From: CAYMUR01 sp964393615 | GTDB lineage: Bacteria; Planctomycetota; Planctomycetia; Pirellulales; Pirellulaceae | Length of the DNA: 64,000 nucleotides | Reading direction: 5' to 3' | Assembly: GCA_964393615.1 (NCBI GenBank) | Contig: CAYMUR010000016.1 | Coordinates: 13,583 to 77,582, forward strand | Shown: piece after piece, positions 1 through 9,300 of the stretch | Numbering within the stretch: position 1 is the stretch's first letter | How the letters are laid out: each line of letters starts with the position of its first letter | Translations under genes and position numbers: made by a program | Notes under the pieces: generated by a model | Told to the model about the DNA's origin: nothing | The model's input: the letters and a program-made list of their open reading frames with translations, nothing else | Databases searched by the model: none

Positions 1-1221
1 CAGCATTTGCAAATGAATACGGGCTGGGACCAGATTGCCCGCGAGTTTATCACCGCGACCGGTGAAGTGAGACAGCATGGGAATACGGGGATCATCATGG
101 CACAAGCTGGTGAACCAGAAAACGTGGCTGCCGAAGTAGCACGGATTTTCATGGGTATTCAAATCCAGTGTGCACAGTGTCATGATCATCCCTACGATGG
201 CTGGAAGCGTCAGCAATTTCATGAATTGGCGGCCTTCTTTCCACGCGTCGCAGTCCGTCGTGTCCGTACCATGGGAGAGCGTGGATTTCAGGTGGTGGCA
301 GATGATCAACCGTTGCGGCGCCGCAAAAAAGGGAACCGTCGCGGGCGGGGGACGCTCGAACATTACATGCCTGACTTGGAGAATCCCACTGCTCCAGGCC
401 AATTGATTCAACCAGCCCTTTTTACCACTGGACAAAAACTGGAAATGGGTGCCACGGATGTCAATCGCCGAGGCAAGCTTTCCCAGTGGTTAACTGCGCT
501 CGACAATGAGTGGTTTTCCAAGGCGCTGGTTAACCGTATTTGGTCAGAGTTGGTGGGGGAAGGATTTGTCGAACCGATTGATGATTTGGGACCGGATCGC
601 GAAGTGAATGCTCCACGGACCTTTGATCGTTTGTCGACTGAATTTGCCCACAACGGTTATGACGTCAAATGGCTGTTTCGCACGATTATGGCAACAGCAG
701 CTTACCAGCGCGAGAGCCGACCTCGCCGCCAGTCAGTAGAGCCGCCATTTACTGCCAATCGTCCACAACCTTTACGTTCCGATCAGCTGTTTGATGTGTT
801 CCTGCAGGTTATGGATCGTGGGGAGTTGACACCGACAAGGAGGTCGCGCAAAAACATGGGCAAACGAGGGCGGAACAGTCCCCGAATGACTTTTCAAAAG
901 GAATTTGGTTTTGATCCAAGCCAAGCGCGAAAAGAAGTAGTCGCATCTATTCCGCAAGCTTTAGTTTTGATGAATTCTCCACAGGTGAATCGTGCCATTC
1001 ATGGTGGAAAACCGTGGGGTTTAGGAAAATGGTTGCGAGAAATAGTCAATGATCGAGAATTAGTGCAGCAACTTTATCTCCACTGTTTGGCCCGAGAACC
1101 TACTGCACAGGAAACAAAAATATGCGTCGCGTATGTAAAAGGAACAGGTGATCGGCGTGTTGCTTTTGAAGATATTTTGTGGAGCTTGGTCAACTCGTCT
1201 GAGTTTCGTTATCGGATTTAA
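1..1221 (+). CDS. DUF1549/DUF1553 (PSCyt2/PSD1) protein, 3' part
   Basis: The reading frame is open from the first base and ends at TAA 1219-1221, so the 5' part lies outside the window. The visible part starts inside a DUF1549 (PSCyt2) domain; the motif CAQCHDHPYD (bases 169-198) contains a CxxCH sequence of the c-type haem-binding kind. From about base 460 the sequence RGKLSQWLT...NRIWSELVGEGFV is typical of DUF1553 (PSD1), which continues to the C-terminus. Such proteins are large, exported and very numerous in planctomycetes; their biochemical role is not settled, though the CxxCH motif suggests redox chemistry or haem binding. The next gene is a DUF1501 protein, the usual partner. The 237 bp between the two genes is longer than in a tight operon. 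Family assignment is secure; function is not. Confidence 0.9.
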   Translation, partial: QHLQMNTGWDQIAREFITATGEVRQHGNTGIIMAQAGEPENVAAEVARIFMGIQIQCAQCHDHPYDGWKRQQFHELAAFFPRVAVRRVRTMGERGFQVVADDQPLRRRKKGNRRGRGTLEHYMPDLENPTAPGQLIQPALFTTGQKLEMGATDVNRRGKLSQWLTALDNEWFSKALVNRIWSELVGEGFVEPIDDLGPDREVNAPRTFDRLSTEFAHNGYDVKWLFRTIMATAAYQRESRPRRQSVEPPFTANRPQPLRSDQLFDVFLQVMDRGELTPTRRSRKNMGKRGRNSPRMTFQKEFGFDPSQARKEVVASIPQALVLMNSPQVNRAIHGGKPWGLGKWLREIVNDRELVQQLYLHCLAREPTAQETKICVAYVKGTGDRRVAFEDILWSLVNSSEFRYRI

Positions 1222-1458
1222 AAGTTGTCACGGAAATTGAAAAGAAAGGTGATGCAAGATGCAATAAAAATATTTGATGTTCCGCTGGTTGCTTTTTAGA
1301 TGCAGTAAATTGCCTGATGGTCGGAATGGAAATGGCCAAATGTGGTCACACCAAATAAAGAAACCTTTTGTTTGCCCTCAGTGATGATTGCTATGCCGAG
1401 CGAGTTGTGTTTGTATTCCTGGTGGTACTTGGCGATAAAAATGATGGAGTGAAATAAA

Positions 1459-2775
1459 ATGGCGAAGACAAACGGGAAAATTCAGTTTGATCGTCACACT
1501 GAGATATCGTTTCAGCGCGGCCTGGGTATGCAGCGTCGAGAGTTTCTTGGTGGTATTTCTACGGCTGCCGTAGCGACGGGCATGTTAAGCTGGTCGGAAT
1601 TGATGACGGTTGAGGCGTCTCGCATACGAAAACGTGGGATGGCTTGCATCTTGTTGTGGATGAAGGGTGGGCCGAGTCAGTTTGAAACATTTTCTCCCAA
1701 GCCAGGTCATCGTAATGGGGGTGAAACAAAAGCAATTGCTACGTCGGTCCCCGGAATCCAATTGGCGGAGAACCTTTCAAGAACCAGTCGCATGATGAAC
1801 GACATCTGTGTCGTCCGTTCAATGACCAGTAAGGAAGGTAGTCATCCACGTGCAAGTTTCCTTTTGCATACCGGCTACATACCTACTCCCAGTCTGCGAC
1901 ACCCAACGTTTGGGTCGGTCGTCACTCAGCAGCTTGGGGACTCTACTCATGATTTACCTGGATTTGTGCGTATTGGTCGCGGTGGACGTGGTGCGGTAGG
2001 CGCTGGCTTCCTGGGGGTTAAGTTTGATCCTTTCGTCGTCCCCAGCCCTGATCGAATCCCGAACAACACTGCATTACCGACAGAACGCCCCCGTTTTCAA
2101 CGGAGAATGAATCTGTTGAGTCAATTGGAACGCCGTTCGTCAGTGGCGGCTATGAAAAAACAGATTCATGTGCAACGAGACTTGTACCAGCGGGCCACGA
2201 ATCTTGTCCTCAGTCCCGACATGAGTGCGTTTGACATACAGCAAGAGTCCCCAGCGGTGAGAAAAGCTTATGGGGATTCTGAATTTGGACAAGGATGTTT
2301 GTTGGCACGTCGTCTTGTCGAATCAGGGGTCACGTATGTCGAAGTCACCCATGGAAATTGGGATACGCACCAAGATAACTTTGTCCGTTCACAAGAGCTT
2401 TGTACGGCGTTAGACCGACCTTATGCTCAGTTGTTGGAAGATCTGAAACAACGTGGCATGCTGGATCATACCCTGGTAATTCTGATGGGTGAGTTTGGTC
2501 GTACACCACGCATCAATCCACGTGCCGGTCGTGATCACTACCCCCGGGCATTTTCGGTTGCACTTGCTGGTGGTGGTGTGCGTGGTGGACAGGTCATTGG
2601 CGAAACGGATGCGGGTGGCGTCGAAGTGACCGAACGGCCTGTTACCGTAGCGGATCTGTACCAGACGTTTGCTCATGGACTTGGAATTGACGCAAATCAT
2701 GAAAACATGACCCCCGTCGGGCGCCCCATCAAGATTGTCGAAGGCGGGGAAGTAGTCCGCGAAGCATTTCTTTGA
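1459..2775 (+). CDS. DUF1501 family protein
   Basis: A 438-residue protein of the DUF1501 family, which has an alkaline-phosphatase/sulfatase-like fold and nearly always sits beside DUF1549/DUF1553 genes in planctomycetes, as here. The N-terminus carries a twin-arginine-type signal, MQRREFLGG (residues 24-32), followed by a hydrophobic alanine/glycine-rich stretch, so Tat export is likely. Later landmarks are LLWMKGGPSQFETFSPKPG near residue 70, GEFGRTPRINP near residue 344 and GRDHYPRAFSVALAGGG. The ATG at 1459 follows GGAG at 9-nt spacing; an internal ATG at 1528 would place the RR motif at the usual distance from the start and is a reasonable alternative. Substrate unknown. Confidence 0.9.
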   Translation: MAKTNGKIQFDRHTEISFQRGLGMQRREFLGGISTAAVATGMLSWSELMTVEASRIRKRGMACILLWMKGGPSQFETFSPKPGHRNGGETKAIATSVPGIQLAENLSRTSRMMNDICVVRSMTSKEGSHPRASFLLHTGYIPTPSLRHPTFGSVVTQQLGDSTHDLPGFVRIGRGGRGAVGAGFLGVKFDPFVVPSPDRIPNNTALPTERPRFQRRMNLLSQLERRSSVAAMKKQIHVQRDLYQRATNLVLSPDMSAFDIQQESPAVRKAYGDSEFGQGCLLARRLVESGVTYVEVTHGNWDTHQDNFVRSQELCTALDRPYAQLLEDLKQRGMLDHTLVILMGEFGRTPRINPRAGRDHYPRAFSVALAGGGVRGGQVIGETDAGGVEVTERPVTVADLYQTFAHGLGIDANHENMTPVGRPIKIVEGGEVVREAFL

Positions 2776-3381
2776 GCAGGAGGTAAACGAAAAAAATTTT
2801 AGTTTTTGGATTTCGTAATAAAAATTTTGGAAGCTTGGCAGAGCATTTTTTTCTGTGTGGTGCACACCGCAATGTCCAGCAAATAGCCCACACAATATCT
2901 CCCAGCTTGTTTGCACGGTCTATGTTAAACAATTGACCCATCTTGTGTATCCTGGTTTCTAATGCTGGCACTTTGGTCACGTCGCGGAGTTTGCCTGCAA
3001 GGAGCACGGCCCGAATTACCACTGAATTTCCTATTAAGGCCATTCAATTTCTGCTGCTAGCACACAATCTCTTTGTCTCTGCGCGCAGCTGGGCAAAGCT
3101 GGCTCGTTTGCATCTGCCGCTACTTTTGGTCTGAGGCTCGTTGCCAAAAGTGTGGTATGGATGAATTTTTGGGTAGGTTCCTGGCCGGTCGTGGTGTGGA
3201 TGGTTTTCCGTACCGCGCTCATCGGTTTGCCGTGCTAGCGTCTGGAATGATCTTAAAATGCTATTTACTTGAAAACGTGATTTGCATTATGAGTAACGCC
3301 ATATAGGCGTTGATTCGGTCCCTTGTGGGATGTTACCCGGTTCGACGAGTCCAATTCCGCACGTTTTGGAGAAAGACGTAA

Positions 3382-3594
3382 ATGAACCGTTTGGTGGATG
3401 AATTTTTACAGGACGAGCAATGGAGTGAAGGAAATGATGACGATCGTGAGGAGGGAGGTAGCATGCCCGTCGGTCGGCATGCACGTGCACGAGCGGCTAG
3501 CAAGACAAGTTGGAAAACACGTCGTACTAGCAATCAACATTCAAAAAATCACGGCGGTATGCATCACCGCCGTCGCCGCCGAATACTCGATTGA
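3382..3594 (+). CDS. Possible small hypothetical protein
   Basis: A 70-codon ATG frame preceded by GGAGA at 9-nt spacing (3368-3372). The product has an acidic N-terminal half (EFLQDEQWSEGNDDDREE) and a strongly basic C-terminal half ending in MHHRRRRRILD, with no signal peptide or membrane segment. I recognise no family. The only support is the ribosome-binding site and its position in an otherwise empty kilobase; an overlapping frame (3398-3598) is nearly as long. Treat as tentative. Confidence 0.25.
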   Translation: MNRLVDEFLQDEQWSEGNDDDREEGGSMPVGRHARARAASKTSWKTRRTSNQHSKNHGGMHHRRRRRILD

Positions 3595-3755
3595 GTGATT
3601 GCTTTGATTTGGCAAAGTAATGAATGCGTTGGCGTAGCAAGGTTTGAAACACATCAAGCTATTTTTTGCAGTCAAATTTCCTGGCCCATTGTACTGTCAG
3701 TCGACGGACTCTCAACAAGCGGTCAATCTGGCAGACAAAAAAATGGTGTGACACA

Positions 3756-3785
3756 CTGGCTACAACATTGCTGGCTACAACATTG
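3756..3785. repeat. 15-bp perfect tandem duplication
   Basis: CTGGCTACAACATTG occurs twice head to tail (3756-3770 and 3771-3785) in the non-coding region upstream of the PEP-CTERM gene. This looks like a replication-slippage duplication. Confidence 0.9.
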
Positions 3786-3853
3786 GTTGTTAAACGGGTG
3801 ATTTAGGGCGCCATCAAGGAAAACCTGAACTTCTAGTCTGGAGAAAAACATTG

Positions 3854-4656
3854 ATGAAATTTACTTGTGACTCAAAATACTGGTTAGTACGGACTTGGAT
3901 CAGTGGACTCTTGTTTCTGGGCGCCGTAGATCAGGCTCTTGGCACGTTAGTACCTGTTGGGACCTACTCATTTGACGCAACGTTTTCCGAGGTGAACACG
4001 GGGTTGATGGCTTTTGATGGTAACCAATTTGTAACCGTTACTGACTCGAATCAGTCGCGAGACACATTACGTATGCAATTGATAGATGACTCCGGAGTTT
4101 TGTTGCAGGACTATGCAGATGCTACCTTTTCTATTATTTCGGGTTTTTCGGTGCAGTCGACGGTCGTCATAGATCGTGGTTCCAACGGAGTTGATTCGGG
4201 TGACAACATTTCCAGCCAGATTGGACCAGGAGTTTTTTCCTTTGTGGATTCTTACGACAAAATTNNNNNNNNNNTGACCACAGTGGTAATTCAGGTGGAA
4301 TTATTGCTTCCAGCGGCGGCGGTTTGACGTTGATGCCCGGCCCAGGATTTGCCTTTGACAATACATTGGCAGTTCAGATATTGAATCCGGAGGGGTTGTC
4401 GATGGTGTTAACCGGAGTTAATAACACGGGAATTACGACCAGTGGCGAAGTGGAATTATTAATGAATGGCACCTCAACCGGGATCTTTAGTGCCACATTG
4501 AATCCCTTTAGCCTGTCCAAGGGAACCGTGATGCATTCGGGTGATCTTGTCGTGGTGCCGGAACCAGGAGCGTTAATTCTGTGGGTTGTTGCGCTGCTGA
4601 TGTATGGTGTTGTGGCCTGTACCATTCTTGGTGGCAAGGCCAAAATGTTTTTGTAA
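3854..4656 (+). CDS. PEP-CTERM sorted secreted protein (interrupted by gap)
   Basis: Two frames flank the 10-N gap at 4265-4274 and belong to one gene. The upstream part starts at ATG 3854, 8 nt after GGAGA, with a signal peptide (hydrophobic WISGLLFLGAVDQALG) and a beta-rich region. After the gap the frame at 4276 reads DHSGNSGGIIASSGGGLTL and ends in a PEP-CTERM tail: VVPEP, a hydrophobic helix, then a short lysine-containing end (GGKAKMFL). The frames differ, so the true gap length must be 2 modulo 3, not 10. PEP-CTERM proteins are exported and then processed by an exosortase at the cell envelope; no exosortase gene is in this window. The mature region matches no family I know. Confidence 0.75.
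4265..4274. other. Assembly gap (10 N)
   Basis: Ten unknown bases inside the PEP-CTERM gene. The flanks share no overlap that I can see, and the reading frame shows that the real gap is not 10 bases long. Confidence 0.95.
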
Positions 4657-5386
4657 CGTATGCTGTTTTTTGGCGTCGATCAGATTGTCCACGTTGCTGT
4701 GGGAGTGAACACGTTTATTCCGAGCGTTTTAGGTGACACGAGCTGTGGCCGGTGCGTAACAATGTTTGTTCTCCAGGACCACAGGCTTGACCCGAACCAT
4801 GCCTGGACGACCGGAAAATTCTTTTCGCATTGGATAAATTGAGCGAAAGTCGTTGCATTTCTCGATAAGGGGTAGCGGAACGGAATATTCGGTGGTTTGG
4901 CATAGAACGTGCCCGTGACACACGGATGAATCAGACGATTTTTCGCTGCACTGTTAAAAGCATGATCTTTGAGAAATCTTTTCTTTCCGGTCAAGGGAGA
5001 CAATTTCTGAAGCAAATCCTTGATTTAACGAGGTAGGCCTACGGGTGGCTGTGAGAGAGCAATAAGCTACAGCCAAGTGGCAGACTTGAGGATGCGACAA
5101 TGTTTATCCGGTAGTGGACCATGGGAAATGAGCCTAAATCTGATGAAATTCAGCGATGCCAGAACCCTTTTTTGGCCGGATAGCACTCTTGTCAACGGGC
5201 GACGGATCAAGAATAATACATCTTGGACTTCGTGAAAGGTGGCTGAACACCAGTGCCACAGTAGGTGGACCTCTCTCAGGATGCCTGATACGTGTCCCGT
5301 CGGATGTTCTGGATGGTAGCGGTCATGCCGAATGGTCCATTTTTCAACCATTTAAATCAGAGCGGTGTTAGTCAAGGAGAAAACAA
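4657..5386. other. 730-bp intergenic stretch
   Basis: No supported gene between the PEP-CTERM gene and the LRR gene. The short frames present lack ribosome-binding sites and recognisable protein patterns. The last bases hold the Shine-Dalgarno AAGGAGA (5374-5380) of the next gene. Confidence 0.5.
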
Positions 5387-6238
5387 GTGATCTTTTTAGT
5401 CCGTCGATCTGTTGAGGCTGTTTGCTGTGTCTTGCTGCTTGCCCTGCTGTCGAACTGTCCGGTCCGTGCTGACAATGTCGAGGTACCCGATGAGAATCTT
5501 GAAAAGGTGCTACGAGGTATTTTGAAGAAAAAACAGATCGAAAAAGAAGAGATTACAAGCGAGGACTTAGCAACCATTTATTTTCTTCACGCCGATGAGC
5601 AGGGTATCTCCGATTTGACGGGTCTGGAACATTGCATCAACTTGGCTGAAGTAAGTTTGGCCAAGAATGAGATTGAGAATGTCACACCACTGACTTCGAG
5701 CCCTAATATTCAATTGCTTGATTTGTCGTACAATCGGGTCAACGACATTGAACCGCTGGCTAAATTAGAAAAACTTCAATACCTTCAGTTGGAACATAAC
5801 AAAGTCGAAAACATTTCCGCCGTGAGCGCGTTAAAAGCGATGAATTCGCTTTATTTGACTGACAACCGCATTACAGACATTTCACCGGTAGCTGGACTTT
5901 CTAAAGTGTGGTCTTTGTACCTGGCGGACAACAAGGTCAGTGACCTCTCGCCACTTAACCAGCTTAAATGGTTGTCGAATCTTGACCTGCAAGGAAACGA
6001 GGTGAAGAATGTGTCTCCACTGGTTGAACTGACAGAATTGCGTTGGACTTTTTTACAGAGGAACCAAATCGAGGACATTGGGCCGCTGGTTGCTATGGCC
6101 AAAAAAGATTTGGAAGGTGAGAAACGCTTTGCTCCGTTCTGGAATCTTTATCTGGGAGAGAATCCTTTGACGGCGGATTCAAAAGAAAAGCACGTTCCTG
6201 AGTTGGAACAAATGGGCGTACGCTTGAAAATGGAATAA
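5387..6238 (+). CDS. Secreted leucine-rich repeat protein (SDS22/internalin-like)
   Basis: A 283-residue protein starting at GTG 5387, 6 nt after a strong AAGGAGA. The first 28 residues form a signal peptide (hydrophobic VCCVLLLALLSNCPVRA). From about residue 65 to 240 it carries seven or so 22-residue leucine-rich repeats of the SDS22/internalin type, with units such as LQYLQLEHNKVENISAVSAL and VWSLYLADNKVSDLSPL. Such a solenoid is a binding scaffold, so a role in protein-protein contact outside the cytoplasm is likely; the partner is unknown. The following gene begins 44 nt downstream on the same strand and may be co-transcribed. Confidence 0.88.
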   Translation: MIFLVRRSVEAVCCVLLLALLSNCPVRADNVEVPDENLEKVLRGILKKKQIEKEEITSEDLATIYFLHADEQGISDLTGLEHCINLAEVSLAKNEIENVTPLTSSPNIQLLDLSYNRVNDIEPLAKLEKLQYLQLEHNKVENISAVSALKAMNSLYLTDNRITDISPVAGLSKVWSLYLADNKVSDLSPLNQLKWLSNLDLQGNEVKNVSPLVELTELRWTFLQRNQIEDIGPLVAMAKKDLEGEKRFAPFWNLYLGENPLTADSKEKHVPELEQMGVRLKME

Positions 6239-6282
6239 CCCCCCGATGGCGATTGTGGATATTGTCATCATTCTGACAAAAT

Positions 6283-6813
6283 ATGTACGCTGACTTCGAG
6301 GCTGAACAACGATTTGAAGAGGCCTGGCGCGCCGTCGACATTGTGCGCCCTGTGAATTATTCCCTGTTTACATTCGGGGAATCGGTGCTGCCTTATTACG
6401 TTGTTTGTGGTGAACGGGACGACGCATTGACGGTATCCGTCACGCAAGGTGATGTGCGAATAAACCGCCCGATGGTTATTACGCCTGATAGCGACCATCC
6501 TCAGTTCCAGAATTTCTTTGAGAACCAGCAAGAAGAGGGAGTCGCGCAGTTTTTGCTAGCGCGTTCCGCTCGGTTTTCGAATTTAAAGTTTGAAAACCGG
6601 AGCGGAAATAAGCGTACCGTACAAAGCGATATGGGGGAAACGATCAATCGCTTAAACCGGAAACTGGATGACGAAGAAGAGGATCGTGTTGCCGTGCTGT
6701 CTGCTCCGCCTAGCCTGGGAAATATTGCTGTTTTGCGCTATGCCATGGAACGTGTCTGGGAAAGTGCTCCAGGAAATGTTCAGGAACTTCGCGAACGTGG
6801 TTTTCTGCCGTAG
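6283..6813 (+). CDS. Hypothetical protein downstream of LRR gene
   Basis: A 176-residue protein beginning ATG-TAC 44 nt after the LRR gene; no strong Shine-Dalgarno is visible. It is soluble and charged, with no signal peptide or membrane segment. The segment FGESVLPYYVVCGERDDALTVSVTQGDVRINRPMV looks like a folded domain, followed by a charged middle and a C-terminal helix (YAMERVWESAPGNVQELRERGF). Amino-acid usage looks like a genuine protein and no competing frame is better. I do not recognise the family. The stop codon lies within a 12-bp tandem duplication. Confidence 0.7.
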   Translation: MYADFEAEQRFEEAWRAVDIVRPVNYSLFTFGESVLPYYVVCGERDDALTVSVTQGDVRINRPMVITPDSDHPQFQNFFENQQEEGVAQFLLARSARFSNLKFENRSGNKRTVQSDMGETINRLNRKLDDEEEDRVAVLSAPPSLGNIAVLRYAMERVWESAPGNVQELRERGFLP

Positions 6814-6830
6814 CAATAGCCGTAGCAATA
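6807..6830. repeat. 12-bp tandem duplication spanning a stop codon
   Basis: GCCGTAGCAATA is repeated head to tail (6807-6818, 6819-6830). The first copy contains the TAG stop of the preceding gene. Confidence 0.9.
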
Positions 6831-6915
6831 AATGTCACTTAGTCTTGTGCAACCTAAGACGATCAACAGATAGTAACCACGGGGGGAACCTCTGGCATTT
6901 GTCGTCGCAAAAACA

Positions 6916-8901
6916 TCAATCCAATTTGAGACGTCGAAAAATGGGTACGTGGCGATAGTAAACTTCTAAGGTGCATGTTGCCAGGGCAGTTGTGTACAAT
7001 CGGCCCCCGGTATGGTCATGGTTCTCTTGAGGATTCCAGCTTCCTGCAGCGTGGCCCGAAATTTCTTGAGAAGAAACGAGGACGTCGCGCATAGAGTGGT
7101 TCCATTTTTTCCAGGCAGTGCCACCAACATGATGCATGACTTGTGTGGCATAGTACCAATAATAGATGTTTGGGTTTTGCCGCTGAGGCAAATGATCTTG
7201 GATCAAATAATTAACTCCGCGGCGGAGACCGACGTGCGACAGTTCCCACCCCAGGTACATGCGACAGAGCAATGCTTCGGCAGTCATGACTGGTGTTGGC
7301 GATTTGCCTGGCATGTAAGCGTAAAGATCACCTTCTGAAGTTCCGACACTGTCCAGGAAGTGTCCTGCGTTTTCCAAGGTGTGACTGGGAACATTCAAGC
7401 TGGCAGACCTCGCGCTTTGCAATGCCATGAGTTGCCAGCCGAGAACACTGGTGTCGCCAGGTTCTCCTGGTTGGTATCGCCAGCCACCCGCTTCATGTTG
7501 GGCGGCGACAATGAAATCAATGGACCGTTGTGCTGCCTCTCGCAGTTTTGCATCTCCGGTCATCGAGTAAGCTTCACAAAGTACGATGGCAGCCTGCCCA
7601 TGTGCATACATGCCAGCGTTACCAGAACTATCTGCGCGCAAGTCTCCGTCGGGTTCTTGGTGTTCAATCAACCAGCGCAATCCTAATGACACACTGTCCT
7701 GATAGCGACCTACGAGGTGCGTCTGACCGGCACCGAGAAAGGGAAGTAATACTAGTGCCGTACCTGCCGTGTCACTGTGCAGCGTGCCATGCCCTGTACA
7801 CTGGCTCTCGCAGTGACTGCTTTGGTGATAATGATCCAAGCTCCAACTTCCATTTGGATTCTGATGCAACTGCAACCAATGCAGCCCCCGTGCCACCGCT
7901 GCTTCGGTGAGTGTTGTGCCACCTTCTTGACGGATCATTTCGACGCGCAGACGCGGATCACGTGTTGCCAGCATCGCATGGCTTGAATCGCTTCGCACAA
8001 TCGTTTTTTTGACCCGGTCGAGGTCAGGTAATTCAGGATGGGGCGCCAGGGGGTCGAGTCGTAGTTGTTGTGCTTCTTGATTGGCACGGATCAAGGCTAG
8101 TCGCTGTGGTTTCGATTGGCGGTCGGCGTCCGGTGGAATAGGCAGATCGAAAACCACTTCATCTAAGGTGATCTTCACATCTTGGCGACTACCTTCCCGG
8201 TGCCAGGGACTGATTTCAGTGGAAAGTACGAGAAAAGGATTCTGGTGAGCGGCTTCGACCATCAGCAATGCGAATAACGTGAGCAGTACCATGTGGATGA
8301 TGGCACTCACCATCCAGGCTGGCAAATTCTGTAGCCAATGCGTTGCGCGTGCACTCTGCCGTTTTATCGGTGAACGATAGCGAGCAGGTCTAACCTGTCG
8401 GGAAGTTGTCGACAAGATTGTGCTTTGTACGGGTGGTGCATGAACCGTTTCGATCTCCGGTTCTTGTCGGACTGTTGCTTTGGTTGGTTTGTGGAGTAGA
8501 CCTTCCAGGTGTCCAGATGCCGGACTGGTCTGGTTGAGCGCGCGAACCTGTTCGATGGTCAGTACAATACTAACGCCGCAGCGCCAGCAGTCTGCCACGG
8601 ATAGCCACATTCGCAGCGTCATGGGAGCGCTGCAGTCTGGGCAGCGACAGAGCATGACATCAGGATTCAATGGCGTCCTGGTCGGAGTAGAGGAACGGGC
8701 GCGCGGACGCTGAGGATTTGTGTCAGGCGCTGGAGCTAATCGAATTGGCCCTTCAGCGTTGAGGTCGAACCAGAAATTTGCAGTGAGAGCAGGTTGACCT
8801 TTAGCGATATGTAGCAGATCGATATCGGAATCGCCGTGCCAGTTGGTTTTCTTCTGATCTGGGAACATAGCAGTGTTCAAATAAAGACGCCCACAGCACA
8901 T
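6916..8901 (-). CDS. Zinc-ribbon/membrane protein with prenyltransferase-squalene-cyclase-like toroid
   Basis: A 661-residue protein with three parts. Residues ~75-115 form a zinc ribbon with two CxxC pairs (CRCPDCSAP ... CWRCG). A basic, low-complexity linker leads to one membrane helix (WMVSAIIHMVLLTLFALLMV, near residue 205). The C-terminal ~340 residues are an alpha-alpha toroid of the squalene-hopene cyclase/prenyltransferase-beta type, with repeated helical pairs such as ARGLHWLQLHQNPNGSW, GLRWLIEHQEPDGDL, SIDFIVAAQHEAGGWRY and GVNYLIQDHLPQ. I see no clear DxDD cyclase motif, so an enzymatic role in terpenoid synthesis is doubtful; similar planctomycete proteins are usually only described by the fold. 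It is divergent from the MoxR operon. Start may be ATG 8901 or the internal ATG at 8868; neither has a clear Shine-Dalgarno. Confidence 0.85.
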   Translation of the reverse strand: MCCGRLYLNTAMFPDQKKTNWHGDSDIDLLHIAKGQPALTANFWFDLNAEGPIRLAPAPDTNPQRPRARSSTPTRTPLNPDVMLCRCPDCSAPMTLRMWLSVADCWRCGVSIVLTIEQVRALNQTSPASGHLEGLLHKPTKATVRQEPEIETVHAPPVQSTILSTTSRQVRPARYRSPIKRQSARATHWLQNLPAWMVSAIIHMVLLTLFALLMVEAAHQNPFLVLSTEISPWHREGSRQDVKITLDEVVFDLPIPPDADRQSKPQRLALIRANQEAQQLRLDPLAPHPELPDLDRVKKTIVRSDSSHAMLATRDPRLRVEMIRQEGGTTLTEAAVARGLHWLQLHQNPNGSWSLDHYHQSSHCESQCTGHGTLHSDTAGTALVLLPFLGAGQTHLVGRYQDSVSLGLRWLIEHQEPDGDLRADSSGNAGMYAHGQAAIVLCEAYSMTGDAKLREAAQRSIDFIVAAQHEAGGWRYQPGEPGDTSVLGWQLMALQSARSASLNVPSHTLENAGHFLDSVGTSEGDLYAYMPGKSPTPVMTAEALLCRMYLGWELSHVGLRRGVNYLIQDHLPQRQNPNIYYWYYATQVMHHVGGTAWKKWNHSMRDVLVSSQEISGHAAGSWNPQENHDHTGGRLYTTALATCTLEVYYRHVPIFRRLKLD

Positions 8902-9300
8902 TCAATGTAACACGATAGTACGGATCATGCCACTGCTCTGTCCGTCATGTCTAATACACAATTACGAGGTATTGTCACTCCGTCTATGATGCAACGGTCA
9001 AAAACCGATATGGCGGTGAAAGGACTGGACACCAATTTACAACCAATTGTCACTAATCCGCCCGTGGCAGCAATCAGTTTCCAGGAGTTAAAAGTGTTAA
9101 CGAATTGTGTTTGGTTCAAATCGCCGCTGGGTTGAAAATACTTGCATTGATGGTGTTGCTTTGACGCGTGCCAGGGTCCAGACGAGAAAAAGCGCAGTGG
9201 ATTGTCTGCAGGGCTGGACGATCACGCTAGACAGCGGATACCATAAAAAATGGTTTGTGGTGTGCACATTGATACGGCAGCTCAGGACAGGAGTGAGGTC
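8902..9300. other. Divergent intergenic region
   Basis: About 400 bp between the toroid gene (minus) and the MoxR gene (plus); it should hold promoters for both. Apart from AGGAG about 10 nt before ATG 9301, I see no convincing site or small gene. Confidence 0.5.

Larger units (their letters stand above)
2776..3853. other. 1.08-kb stretch without a recognisable gene
   Basis: No reading frame here resembles a known family. The first 100 bases are AT-rich. The stretch contains one possible small ORF (3382-3594), a 7-bp-stem hairpin at 3552-3572 inside it, and a perfect 15-bp tandem duplication at 3756-3785. It may be degraded sequence or hold small genes I cannot recognise. Confidence 0.5.

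Noticed and set aside
2410..2916. 168-codon minus-strand ORF over the end of the DUF1501 gene
   Set aside because: Overlaps a clearly coding plus-strand gene and has no recognisable protein pattern or ribosome-binding site.
3301..3375. Possible tRNA around GGTTCGACGAGTCC
   Set aside because: The T-arm does not pair as GGTTCGAxTCC requires, and no cloverleaf can be drawn with the flanking bases.
3552..3572. Hairpin CGGCGGT/ACCGCCG as a terminator
   Set aside because: No U-tract follows and it lies inside the small candidate ORF, far from the end of any gene.
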